A DNA stretch of 22,735 bases, taken from positions 1 to 22,735 of IMG/VR virus record IMGVR_UViG_3300042476_000711. The stretch is one strand, 5' to 3'. The stretch is from a virus. Position numbers and translations under genes: made by a program. The first letter of the stretch is position 1, and each line of letters opens with the position of its first letter. Of this stretch, positions 8,024-15,943 are shown piece after piece. Below the pieces are notes generated by a model that saw only the letters and a program-made list of their open reading frames with translations, did no database searches and was not told where the DNA came from.

Positions 8024-9577
8024 ATGGCCATAAACCTGCCACTCCCATATTATCCGTCTGCTTCTGATGCAAAAATTTCTGAGTCTGATGTTTTGGTTTA
8101 TGGAAACATTTCATTATTGAGCAGGGTCCCTGCGCAGACCACAAGCACTGGCGTTATCGAAACTCTTAAATCAATAACGATTACTGAATACATTGTTTTT
8201 GGATCAACTAAGAGACGATGCATTGTGGCAATACCAACACTTGACACCGACGGAAACAAAATTACTGACCAGAAAGCCCGTAATCTTTATGTCGCGACCA
8301 AAAGCCACTTAGGGATATTCGCTTCCGTAAAAGCGGCCACGAAGTATTTGCGTTTATTGTCCATAAGGTCCGGAGATGTTCAGAAACTTCTGCGCAGCGA
8401 GTCGGGCAATGTTGAAGTAACAAATACAACCCAGTACATAACAACACCATTTGACACACAGTTGCTACCTGACCAAATAAAAGGAGCTTTTAAAGTTGGT
8501 CAAGTGATTCAGCCACCCAAATTAGGTGATCTGATTTCCATCCCAGAGATCCCAGACCAGGCATCTTCTGATGGTTCGTTGTCAGCAATAGATACTATTA
8601 GAGATTCGATATTCAGTATTGATGTTAGTTATGACATATCAGCCACAACCGAAGTGACGCTCAAAATAATTGATAAAGATTACTTCTTTTTAGAGAACAA
8701 TTATTTTGTTTTACGTAGAGTCATAAAATACCGAGGAAGAGAATATGAAGTAGCCGTCATTGACGTAGACGCTGGGGAGACTGGTAGTCCTGTATTGACC
8801 GTCAGTCTTAGATCCAGGGCGGTACAACGAATGAAGCGTGACAAAAAAGCTAAAAATATTACAGGCAGCAATGGGTATGAATTTGCTAGAAGTCTTGCGA
8901 AAACATATGGTCTTAATTTTTTCGGTGAACCAAATCCAGTAAAAACGCAGAGTCTCGTAACAGCGAGAGGCAAAAATTCCGATGATTCTGTCTGGACAAC
9001 ACTAACAAGAACCGCAAGTGACGGTGAATCTGTAGTATTTGAAATAGATGGAACCCTGGTTTATGCAACAGAAAAATTTTTGATGGGGAAATTTGGCTTG
9101 TATGGGGAATTAAACAAAATGTACATACCCCTTCCATACCTTCCAGACTATATTGCAAATTCAGACAGTTTTAAAGATTCTGATTTTCAAAAAGCCAGAG
9201 AAGAATTTCCATTGATAAAATGGCACGCATATCGATCTTCAGAAAATGACCCAATAGAAGCAGATGGGTCGTGTCAGATTGCAAGACCAAATGGTGCACT
9301 GCTTAGACCTGGTCACACTGTTCTTACAGGCCCTTTGCCAACATTTTTTTCGGGTTTATATCTTTGTAGTCAGGTTTCTTTCTCTGAGGGCACGAATGAA
9401 CCAGTTAATATTTCTTTCAAGAGCCCAACCAAGCCATCCAGCCAAGAAAATATTCCGCTAAGCGGGATACGCCCGGGAACAAATAGTTTTTCAAGATTTA
9501 AAATCAAATCAACACGCAGCGGAACAACTGTTGTACCACCACCACCACCTGCACCTATTAACTTGGGGCCGCGATAA
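8024..9577 (+). CDS. Central baseplate hub protein, gpD / gp27 / XkdQ-like
   Basis: A 517-residue protein in the conserved hub slot between the tube-end protein and the spike. The middle contains features typical of late-control-D/XkdQ hubs: beta-barrel segments around DKDYFFLENNYFVLRR and YRGREYEVAVIDVD, then a helical domain (GSNGYEFARSLAKTYGLNF) and DSVWTTLTRTASDGESVVF, the pattern of an Ile/Leu-rich helix followed by a hub insertion domain. The C-terminus is a proline run (VVPPPPPAPINLGPR), probably an unstructured tail. Role from the family: trimeric hub joining the tail tube to the spike. The start follows a GGGGGA purine tract; the stop overlaps the next start as TAATG at 9575-9579. 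Confidence 0.78.
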   Translation: MAINLPLPYYPSASDAKISESDVLVYGNISLLSRVPAQTTSTGVIETLKSITITEYIVFGSTKRRCIVAIPTLDTDGNKITDQKARNLYVATKSHLGIFASVKAATKYLRLLSIRSGDVQKLLRSESGNVEVTNTTQYITTPFDTQLLPDQIKGAFKVGQVIQPPKLGDLISIPEIPDQASSDGSLSAIDTIRDSIFSIDVSYDISATTEVTLKIIDKDYFFLENNYFVLRRVIKYRGREYEVAVIDVDAGETGSPVLTVSLRSRAVQRMKRDKKAKNITGSNGYEFARSLAKTYGLNFFGEPNPVKTQSLVTARGKNSDDSVWTTLTRTASDGESVVFEIDGTLVYATEKFLMGKFGLYGELNKMYIPLPYLPDYIANSDSFKDSDFQKAREEFPLIKWHAYRSSENDPIEADGSCQIARPNGALLRPGHTVLTGPLPTFFSGLYLCSQVSFSEGTNEPVNISFKSPTKPSSQENIPLSGIRPGTNSFSRFKIKSTRSGTTVVPPPPPAPINLGPR

Positions 9578-9993
9578 TGCAGAATCAAAGGCGAACTGGA
9601 AAAGTCACAAATGCAACCAAGGGTTCTTCTTCGGGCAGTCAACCCGGAGGACTATACATTGGTGTTTGTAAACGACTCAGTGCGCAGGGTCCGTACATAT
9701 CAATTCCGAATTTATCCCCCGGTGCAGTGTTTGGCCCCTGCAAGGTGAGCGGTCTCTATCCGATTGTTGGATCCTTGGTTGTCTGTATGTTCATTGAAGA
9801 TCGACTTGAGGAAGTCGTGATATTGGGTCGTTTGATCACATCAAATGTAATAAATTCAACAGGAGAACCAGTGGTAGCAACTGACGCAGCAACAAAAAAC
9901 TATGTTGACGCACAGATCAGCTCCCTACAAGCTCAAATTACAGCCTTGAGAACAAGGTACAATAGCCATGTGGCCCACCCACCACCAGCTTGA
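9577..9993 (+). CDS. Short OB-fold baseplate spike protein
   Basis: A 138-residue protein overlapping the hub stop by one base. The segment from about residue 24 to 90 (GGLYIGVCKRLSAQGPYISI then VVCMFIEDRLEEVVILGRL) fits the oligonucleotide-binding barrel of gp5/gpV/VgrG-type spikes. It is followed by a DAATKNYVDA motif at residue 103 and a heptad-like helix (QISSLQAQITALRTRYNSHV), suggesting a trimeric stalk. It ends HVAHPPPA and has no lysozyme domain and no long beta-helix, so it is a short spike compared with T4 gp5. The DAATKNYVDA codons are part of a 29-base repeat shared with the fibre gene at 14447. Confidence 0.72.
   Translation: MQNQRRTGKVTNATKGSSSGSQPGGLYIGVCKRLSAQGPYISIPNLSPGAVFGPCKVSGLYPIVGSLVVCMFIEDRLEEVVILGRLITSNVINSTGEPVVATDAATKNYVDAQISSLQAQITALRTRYNSHVAHPPPA
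9883..9911 (+). repeat. 29-base exact direct repeat, copy 1 (spike gene)
   Basis: Bases 9883-9911 are identical to 15071-15099. Both copies are read in the same frame and encode DAATKNYVDA, a motif common where fibre trunks begin a coiled coil. The flanking base differs on each side (T versus G before, A versus C after). Identity extends through synonymous positions. Confidence 0.9.
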
Positions 9994-10035
9994 TTCCTAC
10001 ATTCACCTCACCTGTTAAAGTGGCAAAATATAACA

Positions 10036-10332
10036 ATGGCAACTTTTCGCATCCCACTCAGCATTGTCAATGGTTCTTTTGTCAAACTTGACGATAATTC
10101 TATTGACTATCAGGCTCAAGCTTTGAGTTTCGCAGTAAAAACGAACATAGGGGAGTTGCCGCTTGAACCAACTTTTGGGATTGTTGACCCAACATTTGAA
10201 CCTCAAAACATTTTACAGGCCAGAGCGGTCATGAATCAGTTCTGGCCAGAAATCGTAATTTCTTCTCTCTCTATAGACGATGTTGACAAAAACGGAAAAG
10301 TTCAAATTATTGCAAGAATTGGTGGTGGCTGA
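10036..10332 (+). CDS. Baseplate wedge protein, gp25 / gpW-like
   Basis: A 98-residue protein at the conserved place between spike and J-like wedge. The centre (NIGELPLEPTFGIVDPTF) and the following helix (QARAVMNQFWPEIVISSL) match the gp25-like family, in which a short peptide around the P-x-FG-I region contacts the sheath. Length is close to the family minimum. Role from the family: baseplate wedge component and nucleation platform for sheath assembly. The start ATG has a weak ribosome binding site after a 42-base gap; the stop overlaps the next gene (TGATG at 10330-10334), indicating coupling. Confidence 0.85.
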   Translation: MATFRIPLSIVNGSFVKLDDNSIDYQAQALSFAVKTNIGELPLEPTFGIVDPTFEPQNILQARAVMNQFWPEIVISSLSIDDVDKNGKVQIIARIGGG

Positions 10333-11798
10333 TGGGTTCTATTGATTTTAGTTCCTACATAGATTTGACGCTTGACGACAAAGATGCTTCTGAAATCTAC
10401 ACAGAAGCAGTTGACTATGCTCGAAATGTTTTGCCTGAGTTTAATCCACGCCCTGGAACACTTGAAGACGCACTATTGCAATCATTTTCATACGTCGGTT
10501 CGCAAACAATTGGCGCAATTAACCGATTACCAGACGGGATAATGGAAGGAATTCTGCGCCTTCACGGACTTGAAAAACTTGAAGCAACATTTGGAACCAT
10601 ATCAGCAATTTTTGAACTTTCAGTAGAGGGTGGAACTGTTCTTGCCGGGACAGTTGTCGTTTTTGAATCAGAAGATGCAGGTGTAGTGGAGCAGTATCCT
10701 TTTACTGTTGACGAGTCGGTTACGGCTGACGAAGATTCCTTTACTGTGACGGCTCAGTTAACATCGACAATTTCTGGCACATTACCAATTATCGCAATTG
10801 GTTCACAACTTTTAATAGCGGAACCAAGCTCAACAATTTTGACATGTGAATCAACAACATCTTTGATTCAAGGTCAACAAAGCGAAACAAGTGACGAATA
10901 CCTAAACAGAGGGACAACATATCTTCAATCTTTGTCTAGGGTTCTTTCAACAGGTTCACAAGTAGAGAACTACATATTGACTAGATATCTTGATGTAAAA
11001 AGATGCCGTGTTTACGATCTTGCAAAAGGAATTCTTTTTGATGCGACGACATCAAATGTTTCCCGGATTGACAACGATGTGACTGTCTCAACAGGTTCAG
11101 CGTTTGTTTCTGATTCATCAGCCGACACAATTTTTAGAGTTATCGCCCCGGATTATTTTGGGTCGGCAAGCCCGAATATCAAATCGGGGACATACACATC
11201 AACGATTTCTGGTAACAATGTTCTGTTTTCGGACACATTGAACATCACCGGTTCGGGCGGGCCTGCTGATGTTATTAATCTTTCCAAGCTAGAACTTTTT
11301 TACTTGCCAAATAATCCGTCACCAGGCCATTTTGTTATTTTCCTTTGTGGTTCAGACGGCCAAAGTTTAAGCCAGGATCTAAAAGACACGATTTACGATG
11401 ATGTCAATGAGCGCATAACAGCTGGTCTTTCTTTTAGCATTTTTGATGTTTGGACTTACGATTTGGATCTAGCTATCGCAATTGCCGTTGACCCAACATT
11501 CGTTGCGGACGATGTTGCTACGGCTGTTGTTGAAACAATAGAAACTGCTATTTCTCCAGACAATTGGCTCAACTGGGACACGGTTGTTCGTGTTTTTGAT
11601 GTCGTGGTGGAGGCCAGCAAAGTCCCTGGGGTGAACTATGTTTATTCGGTAACTGGATCAATACCGACCTATCCGAACTCCGAATACGGAAATCAGCTTT
11701 TGGTTGAGCAAGATCTTGATGGTTCGCAACTCATTGGATATGCACCAATATTTGCCGGCTTGCTGCCGCGTGTCTCGGTGACTGCAACGGTTGCGTAG
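10332..11798 (+). CDS. Baseplate wedge protein J-like (gp6 / gpJ family)
   Basis: A 488-residue protein directly coupled to the gp25-like gene. It shows the usual J-family order: N-terminal region with ARNVLPEFNPRPGTLEDALL, then a beta domain including GTVLAGTVVVFESEDAG, then a segment with SDEYLNRGTTYLQSLSRVLSTG and a following ENYILTRYLDVKRCRVYDL, which correspond to the conserved core of baseplate J proteins. The C-terminal half is beta/alpha mixed with a long insertion (about residues 240-330). Family role: forms the inner wedge ring that transmits the contraction signal. Ends nine bases before the next gene. Confidence 0.88.
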   Translation: MGSIDFSSYIDLTLDDKDASEIYTEAVDYARNVLPEFNPRPGTLEDALLQSFSYVGSQTIGAINRLPDGIMEGILRLHGLEKLEATFGTISAIFELSVEGGTVLAGTVVVFESEDAGVVEQYPFTVDESVTADEDSFTVTAQLTSTISGTLPIIAIGSQLLIAEPSSTILTCESTTSLIQGQQSETSDEYLNRGTTYLQSLSRVLSTGSQVENYILTRYLDVKRCRVYDLAKGILFDATTSNVSRIDNDVTVSTGSAFVSDSSADTIFRVIAPDYFGSASPNIKSGTYTSTISGNNVLFSDTLNITGSGGPADVINLSKLELFYLPNNPSPGHFVIFLCGSDGQSLSQDLKDTIYDDVNERITAGLSFSIFDVWTYDLDLAIAIAVDPTFVADDVATAVVETIETAISPDNWLNWDTVVRVFDVVVEASKVPGVNYVYSVTGSIPTYPNSEYGNQLLVEQDLDGSQLIGYAPIFAGLLPRVSVTATVA

Positions 11799-11807
11799 GC
11801 GATCAAT

Positions 11808-13061
11808 ATGGCTAGAACAATTAATAGGTTCAGTGAAACTCAATACAAACTGACATCAGTAAATCAAGCCGATACCTGGGTTACGACAAATATAAATGTA
11901 GCAACTCCCAGCACTTCAACCTTTAGGCCCAACGGATATAAACAGTTTGAAATGTCCATCATTGACCCTGACCAGCCAAATTTTTTAGAGCTAAATGGGT
12001 TAAACCTATTTGAAACTGATGAAAACACAGAGATTGTATTAACTTTTGCCGTACGAATGGTTTCTGGTGGTTCTGTTTCCGTGCTGATTTCGGAAACAAA
12101 CCTCGGAATAAATGAAGTTGACCAAACCTTTCCCATTGATGCAACAAATAGCGTATTTGCAACTTCGAGCATTGCTGAACCAGTGGTTTCTACTGTCGAG
12201 TGGAGCATTATACGCACCAACCCCATTGTGGTGCCGGTGTCGGTAAACACCCCAACACTGAATATATCTATATCATTTGAACCCGCCGACGATACCGAAA
12301 TTTTTTATTTTACATCTCCTTTTATTGCGCCAAATTACGACATGTTTTTGAAAAATTCATCCATTATTCCAATTATGCAAAATTTACCGTTTTGGTTGGT
12401 TCAACAAGACCTTGAGCTTGAATCAACACCGAATGTGCAGTTGGCAAGACTTATTGATATTGGGTCTACGTATGTTGATAAAGCAATCGAGTATGCTTTT
12501 GCATATCACTATGTTGATATTGAAGATGGCTTCAACGCATTAAACCCTTTGACGATTAGTCGTTTTTCAGACCCAAGCCAAGCAACTTACCCCGTGTTAC
12601 TTTATCTTTCTGCGTTTGTATTTACGAGTCCTGTTACGCGTTTTGAATCAGCAGAAGACTACTTGCCTGAACCTTTTATTCTTGATGAATCAAATCTAGA
12701 TGAAGAAACAAGATTGCTACTAACAACAATCACGAGCATAACCCCACCAACAATCACTAGAAATATTCAGCTTGACTTGTTAAGATGGCAAATCCAATTT
12801 GGATATTATGGCGCAAATGCTGGAACAATGAATGCTGTCATTGAAGCTGCGAAACAGATGTTGATTGGTGATAAAGAACTTTCAGTAAGTTTTGACTGGG
12901 ACACAGAACCTTGGGTAATAAATATTGAATCTCCCTGGGATCAAACTTTTGGAGCTGATGAAGAATCGGTTGGTACTCAGTCAAGCCTCGTTCTTCAAGC
13001 TGTAAGTTATGCAAAACCCCTAGGGGTGTTGGTTAATCACAATATTGCGGCTGTGGTGTAG
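11808..13061 (+). CDS. Probable baseplate wedge / fibre-attachment protein (gpI-like position)
   Basis: A 417-residue protein in the position of P2 gpI or T4 gp7, immediately after the J-like wedge. The N-terminal half (to about residue 170) is beta-rich, reminiscent of a jelly-roll or Ig-like domain. The C-terminal half is mostly helical and includes TYPVLLYLSAFVFTSPVTRF and LRWQIQFGYYGANAGTMNAV, which resemble the helical core of Tail_P2_I-type proteins. Expected role: bridges the wedge ring to the fibres. The start is preceded only by a weak purine stretch. Family assignment is by context plus loose pattern similarity. Confidence 0.55.
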   Translation: MARTINRFSETQYKLTSVNQADTWVTTNINVATPSTSTFRPNGYKQFEMSIIDPDQPNFLELNGLNLFETDENTEIVLTFAVRMVSGGSVSVLISETNLGINEVDQTFPIDATNSVFATSSIAEPVVSTVEWSIIRTNPIVVPVSVNTPTLNISISFEPADDTEIFYFTSPFIAPNYDMFLKNSSIIPIMQNLPFWLVQQDLELESTPNVQLARLIDIGSTYVDKAIEYAFAYHYVDIEDGFNALNPLTISRFSDPSQATYPVLLYLSAFVFTSPVTRFESAEDYLPEPFILDESNLDEETRLLLTTITSITPPTITRNIQLDLLRWQIQFGYYGANAGTMNAVIEAAKQMLIGDKELSVSFDWDTEPWVINIESPWDQTFGADEESVGTQSSLVLQAVSYAKPLGVLVNHNIAAVV

Positions 13062-13095
13062 CCGTTGGGGTATACTTTTTAAACTGGAGGCTTTC

Positions 13096-13326
13096 ATGGC
13101 CGAAGAGCATGACGAACATATGCAAGAAGTTTTTGAGCAAATGGTTCGAGAGATACTTCCGTCAACGGTTATTACAAATTTTGTAATGATCGCCGAAGTT
13201 GTTAGCGATGATGGTACAGATTTAAGTTTGACTGTTTCATCAAACATCACACCATGGCTTGCCATGGGCATGCTCAAATCGGCAGAAGAAATGATTGTCA
13301 CAGGTGAGTGCAAATTCCCAAATTAA
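13096..13326 (+). CDS. Small acidic hypothetical protein
   Basis: A 76-residue protein. The ATG at 13096 is chosen because GGAGG at 13086-13090 sits five bases upstream; a longer reading from 13045 would overlap the preceding gene and has no such site. The N-terminus is very acidic and helical (MAEEHDEHMQEVFEQMVREI), followed by a short beta segment and a helix (TPWLAMGMLKSAEEMIVTGE). No signal peptide or membrane segment is seen. I do not recognise the family. It lies just before the holin and may belong to the lysis or baseplate set. Confidence 0.7.
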   Translation: MAEEHDEHMQEVFEQMVREILPSTVITNFVMIAEVVSDDGTDLSLTVSSNITPWLAMGMLKSAEEMIVTGECKFPN

Positions 13327-13339
13327 ATAGGAGAAAATC

Positions 13340-13555
13340 ATGTCAGTAAAATTCATTAAAGACACAGCGGAGCGAGCAGGAATGGCGTTTTTGACGGCCT
13401 GGCTTGGTGCAGCCGCAGCAAACGGAATGGATTTTGATTCCCTTGTTAGCTCTGACAACCTGAAGGTTGGAGTCACTGCTCTTGCTTTGACAGTCGCCGC
13501 AGCTTTGGGTCTCAAGAAGGTCGGAACAAACAAAGATTCAGCTTCGGTTTTGTAA
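13340..13555 (+). CDS. Holin, r1t / actinophage-like
   Basis: A 71-residue protein with AGGAG at 13330-13334 before the ATG. Two hydrophobic stretches, about residues 14-28 (GMAFLTAWLGAAAANG) and 45-58 (ALALTVAAALGL), are separated by a short polar loop, with a charged N-terminus (KFIKDTAERA) and a polar C-terminus (GTNKDSASVL). This order, including the loop motif SSDNLKVG, closely resembles small holins of the r1t type common in actinobacterial phages. Family role: makes lesions in the inner membrane at the end of infection so that an endolysin can reach the wall. No stand-alone endolysin is in this window. It could instead be a generic small membrane protein. Confidence 0.7.
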   Translation: MSVKFIKDTAERAGMAFLTAWLGAAAANGMDFDSLVSSDNLKVGVTALALTVAAALGLKKVGTNKDSASVL

Positions 13556-13559
13556 GACT

Positions 13560-13623
13560 ACGCCCTATTAGTGGGCGTTCTAACCTACAATGTAAACTAA
13601 CAGAAGTAGCTAGGAGCGCCCAC
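13560..13623 (+). promoter_or_regulatory. Mutually exclusive hairpins before the fibre module
   Basis: ACGCCC at 13560-13565 pairs with GGGCGT at 13573-13578 (7-base loop). The same downstream arm, as GTGGGCG at 13571-13577, can alternatively pair with CGCCCAC at 13617-13623. The second pairing would cover the stretch between AGGAG (13612-13616) and the ATG at 13626. The pieces therefore allow two alternative RNA folds, one of which would occlude translation of the next gene. The first hairpin is not followed by a strong T run, so it is not a clear terminator. Regulation is inference from pairing alone. Confidence 0.4.
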
Positions 13624-13625
13624 TG

Positions 13626-14027
13626 ATGATCGCCGGGGTTTACAACATCATTTGTCAACAGGGTGCTGTTTTGAATCTCCTCGTCCAGGTTCAACAGCCA
13701 GATCTCGCTACTGACCCAACAGGCGGAACACATGAACCATTTGATCTTCGAGGTCATACGGCGAGAATGCAGGTGAGAAGAACCCTTGAAAGTTCTACCT
13801 TTTTGGCTCAGTTAACTACCGAGAACGGTGGATTGATCATTAATCCAGACTCAGTTGAGCCATTCCCAGGAACGGATTTTAACAATTTGCAAATTTTAAT
13901 GACCAGTGGACAAACGGCAGCGCTTACAAGTGGCGGTGTGTACGACATTGAGATAATTAACGAGGATGGATATGTCTCACGGTTGCTTAAAGGTGAGTTC
14001 AAGTTTGACCACGAGGTGACAAGATGA
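13626..14027 (+). CDS. Small virion-associated beta-sandwich protein (BppU N-terminal-like)
   Basis: A 133-residue protein after AGGAG at 13612-13616. The pattern MIAGVYNIICQQGAVLNLLV, then FDLRGHTARMQVRRTLESST and later GGVYDIEIINEDGYVSRLLKG, is that of small phage proteins resembling the N-terminal domain of baseplate upper proteins (a beta-sandwich in which a linker precedes a receptor-binding part). Here there is only that domain. It overlaps the next gene as ATGA at 14024-14027. Likely role: adaptor that docks fibre material to the baseplate. Function is inferred from the fold pattern and from neighbours. Confidence 0.5.
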   Translation: MIAGVYNIICQQGAVLNLLVQVQQPDLATDPTGGTHEPFDLRGHTARMQVRRTLESSTFLAQLTTENGGLIINPDSVEPFPGTDFNNLQILMTSGQTAALTSGGVYDIEIINEDGYVSRLLKGEFKFDHEVTR

Positions 14028-14437
14028 CGGCTAATTATGTATCCGTAGAGCCGAACAAGGTAATCGTTCAACTCCATAGCCCATACGGAGCTAGGGGTCG
14101 TGGCTGGTTTTCTGGTAACGGAGAACCCGATGAAGACATAGGCAGAGTCGGGGATTTTTATATTGATCTCAACACCCAGCGATACTTCGGCCCAAAATCC
14201 GAAGAGGGTTGGCCTGCACCTTTTTATACTGCTGGTGCAATAGTTACCAGGTATGAACACATTCAATCATCCCCTTCGGCGGAATGGATAATTGAACACG
14301 GATTGGGTGGGAAACCATCAATCGTCGTAGTTGATAGTGCGGGAACAATGGTTATAGGTGAAGTAACTTACGTTTCTGACTTGCAAATTCGTGTAAACTT
14401 TACTTCGGCGTTCGCCGGTTACGCCTATCTTACGTAA
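14024..14437 (+). CDS. Short tail fibre-like protein
   Basis: A 137-residue protein translationally coupled to the preceding gene (ATGA). The middle carries a fibre-type motif GRVGDFYIDLNTQRYFGPK, which commonly follows Gly-rich collagen-like stretches in phage fibres. The C-terminal 60 residues (EHIQSSPSAEWIIEHGLGGK, then VVVDSAGTMVIGEVTY and VNFTSAFAGYAYL) match a small beta domain often found at fibre ends. A similar pattern closes the next protein. Likely a component of the distal tail or a short fibre; the exact structural role is unknown. Confidence 0.62.
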   Translation: MTANYVSVEPNKVIVQLHSPYGARGRGWFSGNGEPDEDIGRVGDFYIDLNTQRYFGPKSEEGWPAPFYTAGAIVTRYEHIQSSPSAEWIIEHGLGGKPSIVVVDSAGTMVIGEVTYVSDLQIRVNFTSAFAGYAYLT

Positions 14438-14446
14438 GGAAGTGGC

Positions 14447-15940
14447 ATGGCTACAAAGTTCGTAACCAATCTAGATCTAAATCAAAATCAAATACTAAGT
14501 GGTCGTTTTGAGTCTCTTGCGACCAACCCTGCAAGCGACAACTTTAATGGTCGTGTTTACTACAACACAACAGAGGGCACCCTTAAGTATTACTACATTG
14601 CGACGGGTGAAACTTCCGGGGAATGGCGCAAATTAGTTCGTGGAATAAGCTCCAGCACTACCTCGCTTACCACATCAGAATCAAACGGCAGTATTTCTCT
14701 ATCAATCGCCAACGCAACAAGCTCGGTGGATGGACTCATGTCTTCAGCCGACAAGGCGATTCTTGATGATTCGACAGCGGCGAATGTAACTGGAAAAATC
14801 GTAAAAAGAAACAATTCTGGAGATTTTTCCGCAGGGACCATAACGGCTAATTTGACAGGAAATGTCACCGGAGATGTAACCGGCAATGTGACAGGTCAGG
14901 TTTCAACTCTGTCCAATCACGACACTGGAGATCTCGCTGAAGGTACCAACCTTTATTTCACCGACCTAAGAGTTCGTGCCAACAGGCTTGACCAAATGGC
15001 TTCGCCTACCGCGAATGTTAGTTTTAATAGCAATCGCATAACTGGACTATCTGAACCGCAGGACCCACAGGACGCAGCAACAAAAAACTATGTTGACGCC
15101 GCCAGATCTGGTCTTGATGTAAAAGAGTCTGTAAGAGTTACAACTACCTCAAACATTTCTACATTGGCTGGATTGCCAGTGTTGGATGGAATTCAAACTG
15201 TTGAGAACGACAGAATTCTTGTTAGAAATCAAAACACTCAATCACAAAACGGAATTTACCTGGCCAAAGCAACTGGTGGATGGGTTCGTTCGACAGACGC
15301 AAACAGTGATGCAAATGTCGGACCTGGAATGTTCGTGTTTGTCGAAGAAGGAACCGAGTGGAGTGATTCTGGTTGGGTTCTTACAACAAATAGACCGATC
15401 ACTCTTGGAACAACCTCGCTTGAGTTCACACAATTTTCTTCAGCTGGCCAGAGTATTGCAGGTAATGGTTTAACAAAAGCCGGCAACACAATTGATGTTG
15501 TTGGCACATCAGACAGAATAAGCGTAACAACTGGTTCTGTGGATATCGCTTCAACATATGCTGGTCAGTCAAGCATCACTACCCTTGGCACAATCACAAC
15601 AGGTATTTGGAATGGAACAGATATCGCTGTTGCCGATGGTGGCACTGGTGCTTCAAACGCTTCTGATGCAAGAACAAATCTCGGTTTTACTGCTGGGACA
15701 TTCACGACCATAACACCAGTTGTTTCACGAGTTTCAGCTCAAACAATTGGTGATGGAATTTTGACTGCTTACCCAATTACGCACAACTTCAATACTCGTG
15801 ATGTGAATGTACAAATTTACGACATCGCCACATTTGATACAGTTTTTGCTGATGTGGTTCGTACCAACGTCAACACAGTTACGGTTTCTTTTACAAATGC
15901 TCCTGCAACAGGATCATTCAGAGTGGTAATCACAGGTTAA
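14447..15940 (+). CDS. Tail fibre protein
   Basis: A 497-residue protein with AAGGAAG before its ATG. Sequence order: an N-terminal part ending in GTLKYYYIATGETSGEWRKL; a repeat of the form TGNVTGDVTGNVTGQV (about residues 140-155), a beta-helix-like tract; LAEGTNLYFTDLRVRANRL; DAATKNYVDA at residue 209, followed by a domain with GIQTVENDRILVRNQ and NGIYLAKATGGWVRSTDAN; then the classic fibre motif ADGGTGASNASDARTNLGF at about 399; and a C-terminal beta domain. All are familiar parts of long trimeric fibres. Expected role: receptor recognition or fibre trunk. No enzymatic domain is evident. Confidence 0.82.
   Translation: MATKFVTNLDLNQNQILSGRFESLATNPASDNFNGRVYYNTTEGTLKYYYIATGETSGEWRKLVRGISSSTTSLTTSESNGSISLSIANATSSVDGLMSSADKAILDDSTAANVTGKIVKRNNSGDFSAGTITANLTGNVTGDVTGNVTGQVSTLSNHDTGDLAEGTNLYFTDLRVRANRLDQMASPTANVSFNSNRITGLSEPQDPQDAATKNYVDAARSGLDVKESVRVTTTSNISTLAGLPVLDGIQTVENDRILVRNQNTQSQNGIYLAKATGGWVRSTDANSDANVGPGMFVFVEEGTEWSDSGWVLTTNRPITLGTTSLEFTQFSSAGQSIAGNGLTKAGNTIDVVGTSDRISVTTGSVDIASTYAGQSSITTLGTITTGIWNGTDIAVADGGTGASNASDARTNLGFTAGTFTTITPVVSRVSAQTIGDGILTAYPITHNFNTRDVNVQIYDIATFDTVFADVVRTNVNTVTVSFTNAPATGSFRVVITG
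15071..15099 (+). repeat. 29-base exact direct repeat, copy 2 (fibre gene)
   Basis: Identical to 9883-9911 in the spike gene, in the same reading frame, encoding DAATKNYVDA at fibre residue 209. See copy 1. Confidence 0.9.
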
Positions 15941-15943
15941 AAA

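Noticed and set aside
13071-13076. TATACT as a -10 promoter element before the small protein gene
   Set aside because: The only -35-like hexamer (TTGCGG at 13045-13050) is 20 bases away, too far for a standard promoter, and there is no extended -10 motif.
13045-13095. Longer N-terminus for the small acidic protein, starting at 13045
   Set aside because: It overlaps the preceding gene and lacks a ribosome binding site, while ATG 13096 has GGAGG five bases upstream.
13586-13591. TACAAT as a -10 element upstream of the fibre module
   Set aside because: No acceptable -35 hexamer lies at the right distance; chance matches of this kind are frequent.
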